Source of the DNA: Pseudomonadota bacterium
GTDB taxonomy: Bacteria; Pseudomonadota; Alphaproteobacteria; Sphingomonadales; Sphingomonadaceae
Assembly (NCBI GenBank): GCA_039818985.1
Contig: JBCBSU010000001.1
Location: 274,367 to 338,366, forward strand
Length of the DNA stretch: 64,000 bases
Reading direction: 5' to 3'
The notes beneath the pieces are model-generated. The model was not told the origin of the DNA, searched no databases, and was given only the letters and a program-made list of their open reading frames with translations. Of this stretch, positions 27,366 through 35,288 are shown in pieces; position 1 is the first letter of the stretch, and every line of letters begins with the position of its first letter. The position numbers were made by a program, and so were the translations under genes.

Positions 27366-28034
27366 ATGACACAGCCGCTGATCTTTGCCATCCCCAAGGG
27401 CCGCATCCTCGACGATGCGCTGCCGCTGCTGCGCCAGACGGGGGTCGAACCGAAGCCTAATTTCTTCGACAAGGCGGACCGTTCACTGCGTTTCGGCTCC
27501 AGCCGCGAGGATATGGACATTATACGGGTGCGGGCCTTTGATGTCGCGACATTCGTTGCCCATGGTGCGGCGCATATCGGCATTGTCGGGTCCGATGTCA
27601 TTGACGAGTTCGACTATGCCGATCTCTACGCCCCGGTGGATCTCGATTTTGGCCATTGCCGCCTGTCGGTCGCCGAACCGAAGGATCGCGCGGTCACCGA
27701 TACGCTGAGCCATGTCAGCCATGTCCGGGTGGCAACCAAATATCCTAATCTCACCAGCCGCTATTTCGCTTCGCTGGGGATACAGGCCGAATGCGTCAAG
27801 CTGAACGGAGCGATGGAGCTGGCGCCGTCGCTGGGCTTGGCGCGGCATATTGTCGATCTGGTCGAATCCGGTCGAACGCTGAAGCAAAATGGCCTGGAAG
27901 AAACCGCCGAGATCATGTCGGTCTCGGCAAGGCTGATCGTTAACCGCACCGCGCTCAAGACTCGCCATGCCACGCTGGCGCCGTTGATCGAGCGTTTCCG
28001 TGATCTGGCCAATGCCGGGAAGGCGGTAGCATGA
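27366..28034 (+). CDS. hisG: ATP phosphoribosyltransferase, short form
   Basis: HisG joins PRPP and ATP in the first committed step of histidine synthesis. The 222-residue product starts [20 protein letters not shown] and has [19 protein letters not shown] and [15 protein letters not shown]. It ends before the regulatory domain of the long form. It is therefore the short HisG, which normally needs HisZ as regulatory partner; no hisZ is in the window. ATG at 27366 is used, an ATG 12 bases earlier is possible. The open frame extends far upstream across DUF2332, but that part is antisense to a real gene. The stop overlaps hisD by ATGA. Confidence 0.94.
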   Translation: MTQPLIFAIPKGRILDDALPLLRQTGVEPKPNFFDKADRSLRFGSSREDMDIIRVRAFDVATFVAHGAAHIGIVGSDVIDEFDYADLYAPVDLDFGHCRLSVAEPKDRAVTDTLSHVSHVRVATKYPNLTSRYFASLGIQAECVKLNGAMELAPSLGLARHIVDLVESGRTLKQNGLEETAEIMSVSARLIVNRTALKTRHATLAPLIERFRDLANAGKAVA

Positions 28035-29323
28035 CCTTGCGTCTCGACACCGCACAGACCGATTTCGCGGCGCAGTTTGATCGGCTGGTCAATGCCCGGC
28101 GCGACAGTGATAGTGATGTCCGTCGCGATGTCGCCACGATTATCGATGCGGTGCGCAGCCGGGGTGATGCAGCGCTGGAAGACTATACCGCGCGCTTCGA
28201 TGACCATAGCCTGAGCGGCCATGGCTGGCAGATCGATGCCGAAGCGTGCAACAGCGCCTTTGACGGCCTTGATACCGGACTGCGCGAAGCGCTGGAACTC
28301 GCCGCAAGCCGCATCCGGTCCTATCACCAGGCGCAGCTCCCCGAGGATCGCGATTATACCGATGATGCCGGGGTCCGGCTCGGCGCGCGCTGGAGCGCAG
28401 TCGATGCCGCTGGCCTGTATGTGCCCGGTGGTCGCGCCGCCTATCCATCGTCATTGCTTATGAACGCCATTCCGGCGAAGGTCGCCGGGGTCGAGCGGCT
28501 GGTGGTGGTGACGCCGACACCCAAAAGCGAGGTCAATCCTCTGGTATTGGCAGCGGCACATCTGGCCGGGGTCGATGAAATCTGGCGCATTGGCGGGGCG
28601 CAGGCGATTGCGGCTTTGGCCTATGGTACGGATAAAATTGTGCCGGTCGATGTCATAACCGGCCCCGGCAATGCCTGGGTCGCCGAGGCCAAGCGCCAGC
28701 TTTATGGTGTGGTCGGCATTGACATGGTCGCCGGGCCGTCGGAGATTGTGGTGATTGCCGATGGCGACAATGATCCGGAATGGATTGCCGCCGACCTGCT
28801 GAGCCAGGCAGAGCATGACCCGACCAGCCAGTCGATCCTGTTCACCGATGATGTCTGTTTCGCCGATCATGTCGATGATTGCATTCAGGTGCAGATTGAG
28901 GCGTTGAGCACCCGCAAAGTGGCGCGCGAAAGCTGGGATGCCAATGGCGCTATCATCACTGTCGCTTCACTCGACGAGGCGGTGCCGCTGGTCAACCGGC
29001 TGGCGGCCGAGCATCTCGAGCTGGCAGTAGCCGAGCCCGATACGCTATTTACCCGGGTGCGCCATGCCGGATCGGTGTTTCTCGGCCGTCATACGCCCGA
29101 GGCGATTGGCGATTATGTTGCCGGCCCCAATCATGTGCTGCCGACGGGACGCCGTGCGCGCTTTTCTTCGGGGCTTTCGGTGCTGGATTTCATGAAACGC
29201 ACCAGCTTTATAGGTCTGGATGAGGCCAGCCTTGGCAAGCTGGGGCCCGCAACCGCTGCGCTGGCCCATGCCGAGGGTCTGCCCGCCCATGCGCTGAGTG
29301 TTGAAAAAAGGCTTGTCAAATGA
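28031..29323 (+). CDS. hisD: Histidinol dehydrogenase
   Basis: HisD performs the last two steps of histidine synthesis, oxidising L-histidinol to L-histidine with NAD and zinc. The 430-residue product has the family signatures [26 protein letters not shown] (ends at residues about 119 and 145), [33 protein letters not shown], and SEIVVIAD. It overlaps hisG by four bases and nusB by four bases, so the three are one operon. Confidence 0.96.
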   Translation: MTLRLDTAQTDFAAQFDRLVNARRDSDSDVRRDVATIIDAVRSRGDAALEDYTARFDDHSLSGHGWQIDAEACNSAFDGLDTGLREALELAASRIRSYHQAQLPEDRDYTDDAGVRLGARWSAVDAAGLYVPGGRAAYPSSLLMNAIPAKVAGVERLVVVTPTPKSEVNPLVLAAAHLAGVDEIWRIGGAQAIAALAYGTDKIVPVDVITGPGNAWVAEAKRQLYGVVGIDMVAGPSEIVVIADGDNDPEWIAADLLSQAEHDPTSQSILFTDDVCFADHVDDCIQVQIEALSTRKVARESWDANGAIITVASLDEAVPLVNRLAAEHLELAVAEPDTLFTRVRHAGSVFLGRHTPEAIGDYVAGPNHVLPTGRRARFSSGLSVLDFMKRTSFIGLDEASLGKLGPATAALAHAEGLPAHALSVEKRLVK

Positions 29324-29772
29324 CCACCGCTCCCCGTTCCCAATCCCGTTCTGCCGCGCGGCTCGCTGCGGTCCAGGCCCTGTATCAGCGGCAGATGGAA
29401 ATGACACCCTTGCCGCGCTTGCTGAAAGAGTTTCACGATCATCGCCTCGGCGCGGAGATTGAGGATGCGCAATATGCTGATGCCGAGCGCGCGTTTTTCG
29501 ATGATCTGCTGCTGGGTGTCGAAGAAAAGATTGACGAGATTGATGGTCTCATCCTCGAACGGCTCGCCGATGGCTGGACGCCAGAGCGGCTCGACAAGAC
29601 CATGCTGCAAATCTTGCGCGCCGGGACGTTTGAGCTGATCGCTATGCCGGACATTCCTACAGGTACGGTGATCAACGAATATCTCGATGTCGCGCATGCC
29701 TTTTTTGATGCGCGTGAGGCGAAGTTCGTCAATGGCTTGCTCGACTCGGTTGCGAAGGCGAAGCGCGGTTAA
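29320..29772 (+). CDS. nusB: Transcription antitermination factor NusB
   Basis: NusB, with NusE/S10, binds boxA RNA and supports antitermination of rRNA transcription. The 150-residue product begins with basic RSQSRSAARLAAVQALYQRQM and ends with GTVINEYLDVAHAFFDAREAKFVNGLLDSVAK, the diagnostic helices (quoted by its ends GTVINEYLD and FVNGLLDSVA). The start overlaps the hisD stop in ATGA. thiL follows four bases after its stop. Confidence 0.94.
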   Translation: MTTAPRSQSRSAARLAAVQALYQRQMEMTPLPRLLKEFHDHRLGAEIEDAQYADAERAFFDDLLLGVEEKIDEIDGLILERLADGWTPERLDKTMLQILRAGTFELIAMPDIPTGTVINEYLDVAHAFFDAREAKFVNGLLDSVAKAKRG

Positions 29773-29776
29773 ACCC

Positions 29777-30706
29777 ATGGCAAGCGGCGAGGCGGAGTTT
29801 ATCGAGCAACTGCGCCGCATCGCCACTGACCCTGCAGCACGTGAATTGCACGATGATACTGCGGTGCTGCCGCTTGGCGATGAAACGCTCGTCATCACCC
29901 ATGATATGATGGTCGAAGGCGTGCACTGGCTGGCCGGTACCGATTCGGCGGATATTGCGTGGAAGCTGGTGGCGGTGAACCTCTCCGATCTCGCGGCCAA
30001 GGGGGCGATGCCGCTGGGGGTTGTTCTCGGCTTTGTGCTGGCGGGCAATAATGACTGGGATGCGCGCTTTGCTGAAGGGCTGGAGGCGGTACTCGGCGAA
30101 TATGGCGTGCCGCTGCTCGGCGGCGATACGGTTTCGGTGCCAGCGGGCAAGGCGGCACGGACGTTGGGGCTGACCGCCTTTGGTCGCGCCACCAGCGACC
30201 CGGTGCCCGCACGTAGCGGCGCGAAAGCAGGCGACCGGCTCTACGTTACCGGCACGCTCGGCGATGCCCGCGCCGGCTACAGGCTGGCTGAAACGGGAAA
30301 AACCGGCGACCCGGCGCTTCTGGCTGCATTTCACCGCCCGATACCGCTGCTCGAAGCCGGGCAGGCTCTGGCCGGACAGGTGGATGCGATGATGGATATA
30401 TCCGATGGCCTGTTGCTCGATGCCAGCCGTATGGCGGCGGCCAGCGGGCTGTCCGTCACCATTGATCTTGAGATCCTGCCGCTATCTCCCGCCTGTGTCG
30501 CACAGCATGGTGATGATGCGGAGGCGCGCATTGCTGCGGCGAGCTGGGGGGATGACTATCAGCTGCTGTTCGCGCTACCACCTGATATTGCGCCTGTGGT
30601 CACGTCCCATTGTGTCGGGCATTTCGCCACAGGCAAAGGCCTTAGCTTACGCTACGGCGGCAAGGCCTTGGCACTGCCCGACAGGCTGGGTTACCAGCAT
30701 CGCTGA
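29777..30706 (+). CDS. thiL: Thiamine-monophosphate kinase
   Basis: ThiL phosphorylates thiamine monophosphate to the active cofactor thiamine diphosphate. The 309-residue product has the N-terminal DDTAVLPLGDETLVITHDMMVEGVHW, the Mg-binding DLAAKGAMPLGVVLGF, PLLGGDTVS, and MMDISDGLLLDASRMA, all typical of ThiL within the PurM/SelD fold. The start at the ATG four bases after nusB is used. A perfect palindrome and a small GC hairpin follow its stop. Confidence 0.94.
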   Translation: MASGEAEFIEQLRRIATDPAARELHDDTAVLPLGDETLVITHDMMVEGVHWLAGTDSADIAWKLVAVNLSDLAAKGAMPLGVVLGFVLAGNNDWDARFAEGLEAVLGEYGVPLLGGDTVSVPAGKAARTLGLTAFGRATSDPVPARSGAKAGDRLYVTGTLGDARAGYRLAETGKTGDPALLAAFHRPIPLLEAGQALAGQVDAMMDISDGLLLDASRMAAASGLSVTIDLEILPLSPACVAQHGDDAEARIAAASWGDDYQLLFALPPDIAPVVTSHCVGHFATGKGLSLRYGGKALALPDRLGYQHR

Positions 30707-30710
30707 AAAT

Positions 30711-30724
30711 GCGGCTGCAGCCGC
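30711..30724. repeat. Perfect 14-base palindrome after thiL
   Basis: GCGGCTGCAGCCGC is fully self-complementary and starts four bases after the thiL stop. It could form a cruciform or RNA hairpin with a tiny loop, or be a protein site. No T-run follows, so a terminator is not clear. Confidence 0.4.
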
Positions 30725-30787
30725 CTTGTGCAGAGCGCTGCTATTGGGGTTGCCTAACCCGGCAAACCCGCCCTATACCGCGCATAA

Positions 30788-30806
30788 CCCCGCCTCCAGT
30801 GCGGGG
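30788..30806 (+). promoter_or_regulatory. Stem-loop in the hppA leader
   Basis: CCCCGC (30788-30793) pairs with GCGGGG (30801-30806) around a seven-base loop, followed by CGTTTAG. It lies 34 bases before the pyrophosphatase start. It may be a weak terminator for the upstream hisG-thiL operon or a leader structure. Confidence 0.35.
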
Positions 30807-30840
30807 CGTTTAGTATCTACAGGGAAGGGGAAAGCAGGGC

Positions 30841-32940
30841 ATGACCATTGTCTTGATCGCAATTATTTGCGGTGTGCTTGCCGTGGTTTACGGCATCGTC
30901 ACCAGCCGGCAGGTGCTCGCAGCATCTGCGGGCAATGCCAAAATGCAGGAAATCGCAGGCGCAGTGCAGGAGGGGGCCCAAGCCTATCTCGGCCGGCAAT
31001 ATCGCACCATCGCCATTGTCGGCGTCGTGGTCGCCATCATCGTCGGCGTGACGCTGGGGCCAATCTCGGCGGTCGGTTTTCTGATTGGCGCCGTGCTGTC
31101 GGGTGTTGCCGGTTATATCGGCATGAACATCTCGGTCCGCGCCAATGTCCGCACCGCACAGGCCGCCAGTGAAAGCCTGCAATCGGGCCTCACCGTGGCG
31201 TTTCGCGCCGGTGCCGTGACCGGCATGCTGGTCGCCGGTCTGGCGCTGCTGGCTATTGCCGTGTTCTTCTATGTGCTGGTTGGCGTTTTGGGCGATGAAC
31301 CCAATAGCCGCGAGGTCATCGACGCGCTGGTGGCGCTGGCCTTTGGCGCTTCGCTGATCTCCATCTTTGCCCGTCTCGGCGGCGGTATCTTCACCAAGGC
31401 TGCCGATGTCGGTGCCGACCTCGTCGGCAAGGTCGAAGCCGGTATCCCCGAGGATGATCCGCGCAACCCGGCGACCATCGCCGACAATGTGGGTGACAAT
31501 GTTGGCGACTGTGCCGGCATGGCTGCCGACCTGTTTGAGACCTATGTTGTCACCGTCGGCGCCACCATGGTGCTGATCGCGCTGCTGGTGTCCGATATTG
31601 GCAGTGAAATGCTGCTCAACCTGATGGCGCTGCCGCTGATTGTCGGCGGTGTGTGCATCATTACCTCGATCATCGGCACCTATATGGTGCGCCTTGGCGG
31701 CTCGCAAAACATCATGGGTGCGCTCTACAAGGGCTTTATCACCACGGCGGTGTTGTCGATCCCGGCAATCTACTATGTCACCTGGCGTTCGCTCGGCGAT
31801 ATGAGTGCGGAATTTACTGCCGGTGGTATCACCTTCAATGGTATGGACCTGTTCCTGTCGATGATCGTCGGGCTGGCGGTAACCGGTCTGATCATCTGGA
31901 TCACCGAATATTATACCGGCACCAATTACCGCCCGGTGCGCTCGATCGCCAAATCGTCCGAAACTGGCCATGGCACCAATGTCATTCAGGGCCTGGCGAT
32001 CTCTTTGGAGGCGACAGCGCTGCCCACGGTGGTAATCGTGATCGGTATCATTATAGCCTATCAGCTGGCGGGTCTGATCGGCCTGGCCTTTGCTGCAACC
32101 TCGATGTTGGCGCTCGCCGGCATGGTGGTCGCGCTCGATGCCTATGGCCCGGTTACTGACAATGCCGGCGGTATCGCCGAAATGTCCGAGCTGGACGAGA
32201 GTGTCCGTGACAAGACCGACGCGCTCGACGCGGTGGGCAACACCACCAAGGCGGTGACCAAAGGCTATGCCATCGGCTCGGCCGGTCTCGCGGCGCTGGT
32301 GCTGTTCTCGGCCTATACGGCTGACCTTGGCGAGTTCTTCCCGAACCTCGATGTCAGCTTCAGCCTTGAAAATCCCTATGTGATTGTCGGCCTGCTGCTG
32401 GGGGCATTGCTGCCCTATCTCTTCGGCGCCATGGGCATGACCGCTGTCGGCCGTGCTGCCGGTGACGTGGTCAAGGATGTCCGGGCGCAATTTGCGGCGG
32501 ATAAGGGCATTATGGACGGCACATCACGCCCCGATTATGCCCGCACCGTCGACCTCGTCACCAAGGCGGCGATCAAGGAAATGATCGTGCCATCGCTACT
32601 GCCGGTGCTGGCGCCGATTGTGGTCTATTTCGTGATCACCATGGTCGCAGGCCAGGCCAATGGCTTTGCCGCTCTGGGCGCGTTGCTGCTCGGCGTGATT
32701 GTCGGCGGCCTGTTTGTCGCGCTGTCAATGACGGCAGGCGGCGGCGCCTGGGACAACGCCAAGAAATATATCGAAGACGGCAATCATGGCGGCAAGGGTT
32801 CCGAAGCCCATAAGGCCGCGGTCACCGGCGACACTGTGGGCGATCCGTATAAGGATACGGCTGGCCCGGCGGTCAACCCGATGATCAAGATCACCAATAT
32901 CGTTGCGCTGCTGCTACTGGCGGCATTGGCGGCGGGCTGA
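30841..32940 (+). CDS. hppA: Membrane proton-translocating pyrophosphatase
   Basis: HppA couples pyrophosphate hydrolysis to H+ pumping across the inner membrane. The 699-residue product has about 15-16 hydrophobic segments and the substrate loop [11 protein letters not shown] at residues 189-199. [13 protein letters not shown] and [12 protein letters not shown] follow. The GNTTK signature has Lys at residue 470 ([17 protein letters not shown]), which marks the K+-independent, H+-pumping subfamily known from Rhodospirillum rubrum. It is a single gene closed by a strong terminator. Confidence 0.96.
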   Translation: MTIVLIAIICGVLAVVYGIVTSRQVLAASAGNAKMQEIAGAVQEGAQAYLGRQYRTIAIVGVVVAIIVGVTLGPISAVGFLIGAVLSGVAGYIGMNISVRANVRTAQAASESLQSGLTVAFRAGAVTGMLVAGLALLAIAVFFYVLVGVLGDEPNSREVIDALVALAFGASLISIFARLGGGIFTKAADVGADLVGKVEAGIPEDDPRNPATIADNVGDNVGDCAGMAADLFETYVVTVGATMVLIALLVSDIGSEMLLNLMALPLIVGGVCIITSIIGTYMVRLGGSQNIMGALYKGFITTAVLSIPAIYYVTWRSLGDMSAEFTAGGITFNGMDLFLSMIVGLAVTGLIIWITEYYTGTNYRPVRSIAKSSETGHGTNVIQGLAISLEATALPTVVIVIGIIIAYQLAGLIGLAFAATSMLALAGMVVALDAYGPVTDNAGGIAEMSELDESVRDKTDALDAVGNTTKAVTKGYAIGSAGLAALVLFSAYTADLGEFFPNLDVSFSLENPYVIVGLLLGALLPYLFGAMGMTAVGRAAGDVVKDVRAQFAADKGIMDGTSRPDYARTVDLVTKAAIKEMIVPSLLPVLAPIVVYFVITMVAGQANGFAALGALLLGVIVGGLFVALSMTAGGGAWDNAKKYIEDGNHGGKGSEAHKAAVTGDTVGDPYKDTAGPAVNPMIKITNIVALLLLAALAAG

Positions 32941-32975
32941 TGATCTGACGGCCTGAACGCACGCCCATCACCATG

Positions 32976-33009
32976 ACCCGGATCGGCATAATGCCGGTCC
33001 GGGTTTTTT
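32976..33009 (+). terminator. Rho-independent terminator of hppA
   Basis: ACCCGGATCGGCAT (32976-32989) pairs with ATGCCGGTCCGGGT (32991-33004) with a single G-U wobble, effectively closing on a small loop, and is followed by six T residues (33004-33009). It ends the pyrophosphatase transcript 36 bases after the stop. Confidence 0.88.
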
Positions 33010-33128
33010 GTGCCACATTGCATCATCCTGCATCCGTAGTGCGCCGGGGGCTTAATTTTCCTGTCAATCTGGATTAACCTGATTTTTGCTTCGCGTTGCT
33101 AAGGCGCGCAGCAGGGGGAAATTCGGTT

Positions 33129-34379
33129 ATGGCTGATATTAGCCAGTATAATCCGGGCCTCGATACGCATTCCTGGGTGGGACCGGGGGCGGTTGGGTCC
33201 CGCAAGGGCAATGCCGCACCGCTGCAGCAGCGGATGACGGATCGTACGCGCCTGTCTGCCGCCTGGCTCGAACATAGTGCGCTCGACGACGAGATTCTGG
33301 CTGCGTGGCAACGCTTCGACAATGCCGCCGGTGCCGACAATATCTTTTATCAGAGCTGGTTCTTGCTGCCATCGCTCGAGCAATTTGACCGCGACGGCAA
33401 GGTGCGGCTGTTCACCCTGTGGGACGGGCCTGTCGGCAATGGCGAGCTGATCGGCCTGATGCCGATGCTGCTCCAGCGCCACTATGGCCGCTGGCCGATG
33501 CGCTATATCAGCAACTGGCAGCATCCCAATCTTTTCATGGCCAACCCCAATATCCGCGCCGGGCATGAAGTGGCCTTTTGGGAGATATTGCTCGCCGAGC
33601 TGGATAGCAGCCCCGATTCAGGCCATTTCCTGCATCTTTATGGCATTGCTACTGACCGGATGTGCCATTCGGTGTTGCGGAATCAGGCATTGCTGCAGAA
33701 ACGCCATGTCGCCATCGTCACCGATGAACGGCGTGCGATCATGGAAACCACGCGCGAGACAGAGGATTATTATACCCGCACCCTGCGCGGAAAGAAGCGC
33801 AAGGAACTGCGTCGCCTGAAAAACCGTCTCAGCGATATGGGAGAAGTGACGCTGGTGCAGGGCTGTGATGACATCGGTATCGACCGGTGGATTGCCGATT
33901 TCCTCAAGCTGGAATCGGCGGGCTGGAAAGGCGGCCAGGGTTCGGCGCTCGATGACCATGCCAATACCCGCGAATTTTTTGGTGATATTGTCCGCGCCGC
34001 GCATCAGCGGGGACAGGTCGAACTGACGACTCTGCAATTTGAGCGCACACCGATCGCCATGCTGGTCAGCTTTGTCGCCGGTGGTCAGGGCTATGCCTTC
34101 AAGACCTGCTTCGATGAATCCTTCGCCCGCTTTTCCCCAGGGGTCCTGTTGCAGGTGGAAAATCTCGATATGCTGCACCGGCTAAAACTCGACACGCTCG
34201 ACAGTTGCGCCGCCGAGGGGCATCCGATGATCGACAGCTTATGGGGTGAGCGGCGTCATGTACAGCGGCTGTCGCTGTCGCTGCACGGCTGGCGCGGACG
34301 GATGTTCCTCAAGGCGCATGACCTGGCCGAGCAAGCCATGGATGCCATTCGCCATCGCATTGCGTGGAGACGGGGATGA
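33129..34379 (+). CDS. GNAT/FemAB-like acyltransferase (CelD/BcsL type)
   Basis: A 416-residue cytosolic protein of the group annotated GNAT, CelD or BioF2-like. FYQSWFLLPSLEQF and WDGPVGNGELIGLMPMLLQRHYGRWPMRYISNWQHP occur in the N-terminal half; a basic GKKRKELRRLKNRLSDMG (about residues 220-237) precedes the C-terminal acetyltransferase-like half with ELTTLQFERTPIAMLVSF. Such enzymes acylate amino groups of sugars or peptides, but the substrate is unknown. The stop overlaps the next gene by ATGA, so it is co-translated with the JmjC-type cupin. Confidence 0.82.
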   Translation: MADISQYNPGLDTHSWVGPGAVGSRKGNAAPLQQRMTDRTRLSAAWLEHSALDDEILAAWQRFDNAAGADNIFYQSWFLLPSLEQFDRDGKVRLFTLWDGPVGNGELIGLMPMLLQRHYGRWPMRYISNWQHPNLFMANPNIRAGHEVAFWEILLAELDSSPDSGHFLHLYGIATDRMCHSVLRNQALLQKRHVAIVTDERRAIMETTRETEDYYTRTLRGKKRKELRRLKNRLSDMGEVTLVQGCDDIGIDRWIADFLKLESAGWKGGQGSALDDHANTREFFGDIVRAAHQRGQVELTTLQFERTPIAMLVSFVAGGQGYAFKTCFDESFARFSPGVLLQVENLDMLHRLKLDTLDSCAAEGHPMIDSLWGERRHVQRLSLSLHGWRGRMFLKAHDLAEQAMDAIRHRIAWRRG

Positions 34380-35275
34380 CGGTTGCAACACCCGGACTGG
34401 CTCAGGGCTCGGCTGGCGCAGAGTATGACGGCGCGCTGTTCGATGCCGCCTCGCTGACGCGCTTCGCCGCGTGTTATCCCGAACAGGCGCACAGCCTTCA
34501 CCACAGCCTTGCGGCACATCCGCTGCTCGAGCGCGAGGCGTTGGCCGAACTGGCGATGCGGCTGCCCGAAGCGGCAATCGAATATAATCGCGGCGACCTG
34601 CCGGTGGCCTCTGCCGAGGCCGGAAGCGACATCGCTAACGGGCTGAGCATCGCCGATACCATTCGCAATATCGACAATGCCAATAGCTGGGCAGTGCTGA
34701 AGAATATCGAGCAGAATCCGGCCTATCGCGAATTGCTGCTGGGGCTGCTCGAGACCATCCGGTCGCATATCGAAGCCTGCACCGGGGAAATGCTGACGCC
34801 GCAGGGCTTTGTGTTTCTGTCCTCACCCGAAGCGGTGACGCCCTATCATTTCGACCCGGAGCACAATATCCTGCTGCAATTGCAGGGCAGCAAGACCATG
34901 ACCCAGTTTCCGCCTGGCGATACGCGCTTTGCCCGCCCCGAGCATCATGAGAAATACCATCATGGCGACACCCGCAACCTCCCCTGGTCAGATCACCTGA
35001 TGGCGCATGGTACCGATTATGTGCTGTCGCCTGGCGATGCGGTCTATGTGCCGGTAATGGCGCCGCATTTTGTGCGCAACGGGCCAGAAGCATCGCTGTC
35101 GCTATCGATCACCTGGCGTTCGGCATGGAGCTATGAAGAGGCCGAGGCGCATGGTTTCAACAGCGTGTTGCGCCGCATCGGTTTTACCCCGGTACCGCCG
35201 CGCCGTTATCCCGGTCGTAACCGGGCCAAGGCGCTGGGATGGAAGCTGCTGCGGCGTACCCCCTGGTTCGGCTAG
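34376..35275 (+). CDS. JmjC-type cupin-like oxygenase
   Basis: A 299-residue protein with the cupin_8/JmjC fold of Fe(II)/2-oxoglutarate oxygenases. The metal facial triad starts with the HxD pair H158-x-D160 in PYHFDPEHNILLQLQGSK, and a second ligand His is likely in VYVPVMAPHFVRNG. The HFDPEHN and APHFVRNG pair resembles protein hydroxylases. No signal peptide is present. The start is taken at the ATG overlapping the acyltransferase stop. The pair may modify and then oxidise a common product, but this is inference. Confidence 0.82.
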   Translation: MTVATPGLAQGSAGAEYDGALFDAASLTRFAACYPEQAHSLHHSLAAHPLLEREALAELAMRLPEAAIEYNRGDLPVASAEAGSDIANGLSIADTIRNIDNANSWAVLKNIEQNPAYRELLLGLLETIRSHIEACTGEMLTPQGFVFLSSPEAVTPYHFDPEHNILLQLQGSKTMTQFPPGDTRFARPEHHEKYHHGDTRNLPWSDHLMAHGTDYVLSPGDAVYVPVMAPHFVRNGPEASLSLSITWRSAWSYEEAEAHGFNSVLRRIGFTPVPPRRYPGRNRAKALGWKLLRRTPWFG

Positions 35276-35288
35276 GGTTGTTGCAGCG

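Noticed and set aside
30817-32490. Long minus-strand frame (557 codons) across hppA
   Set aside because: It is a GC-rich antisense shadow; its translation is His/Asp/Gly-rich without family sequence, while the plus strand encodes a clear pyrophosphatase.
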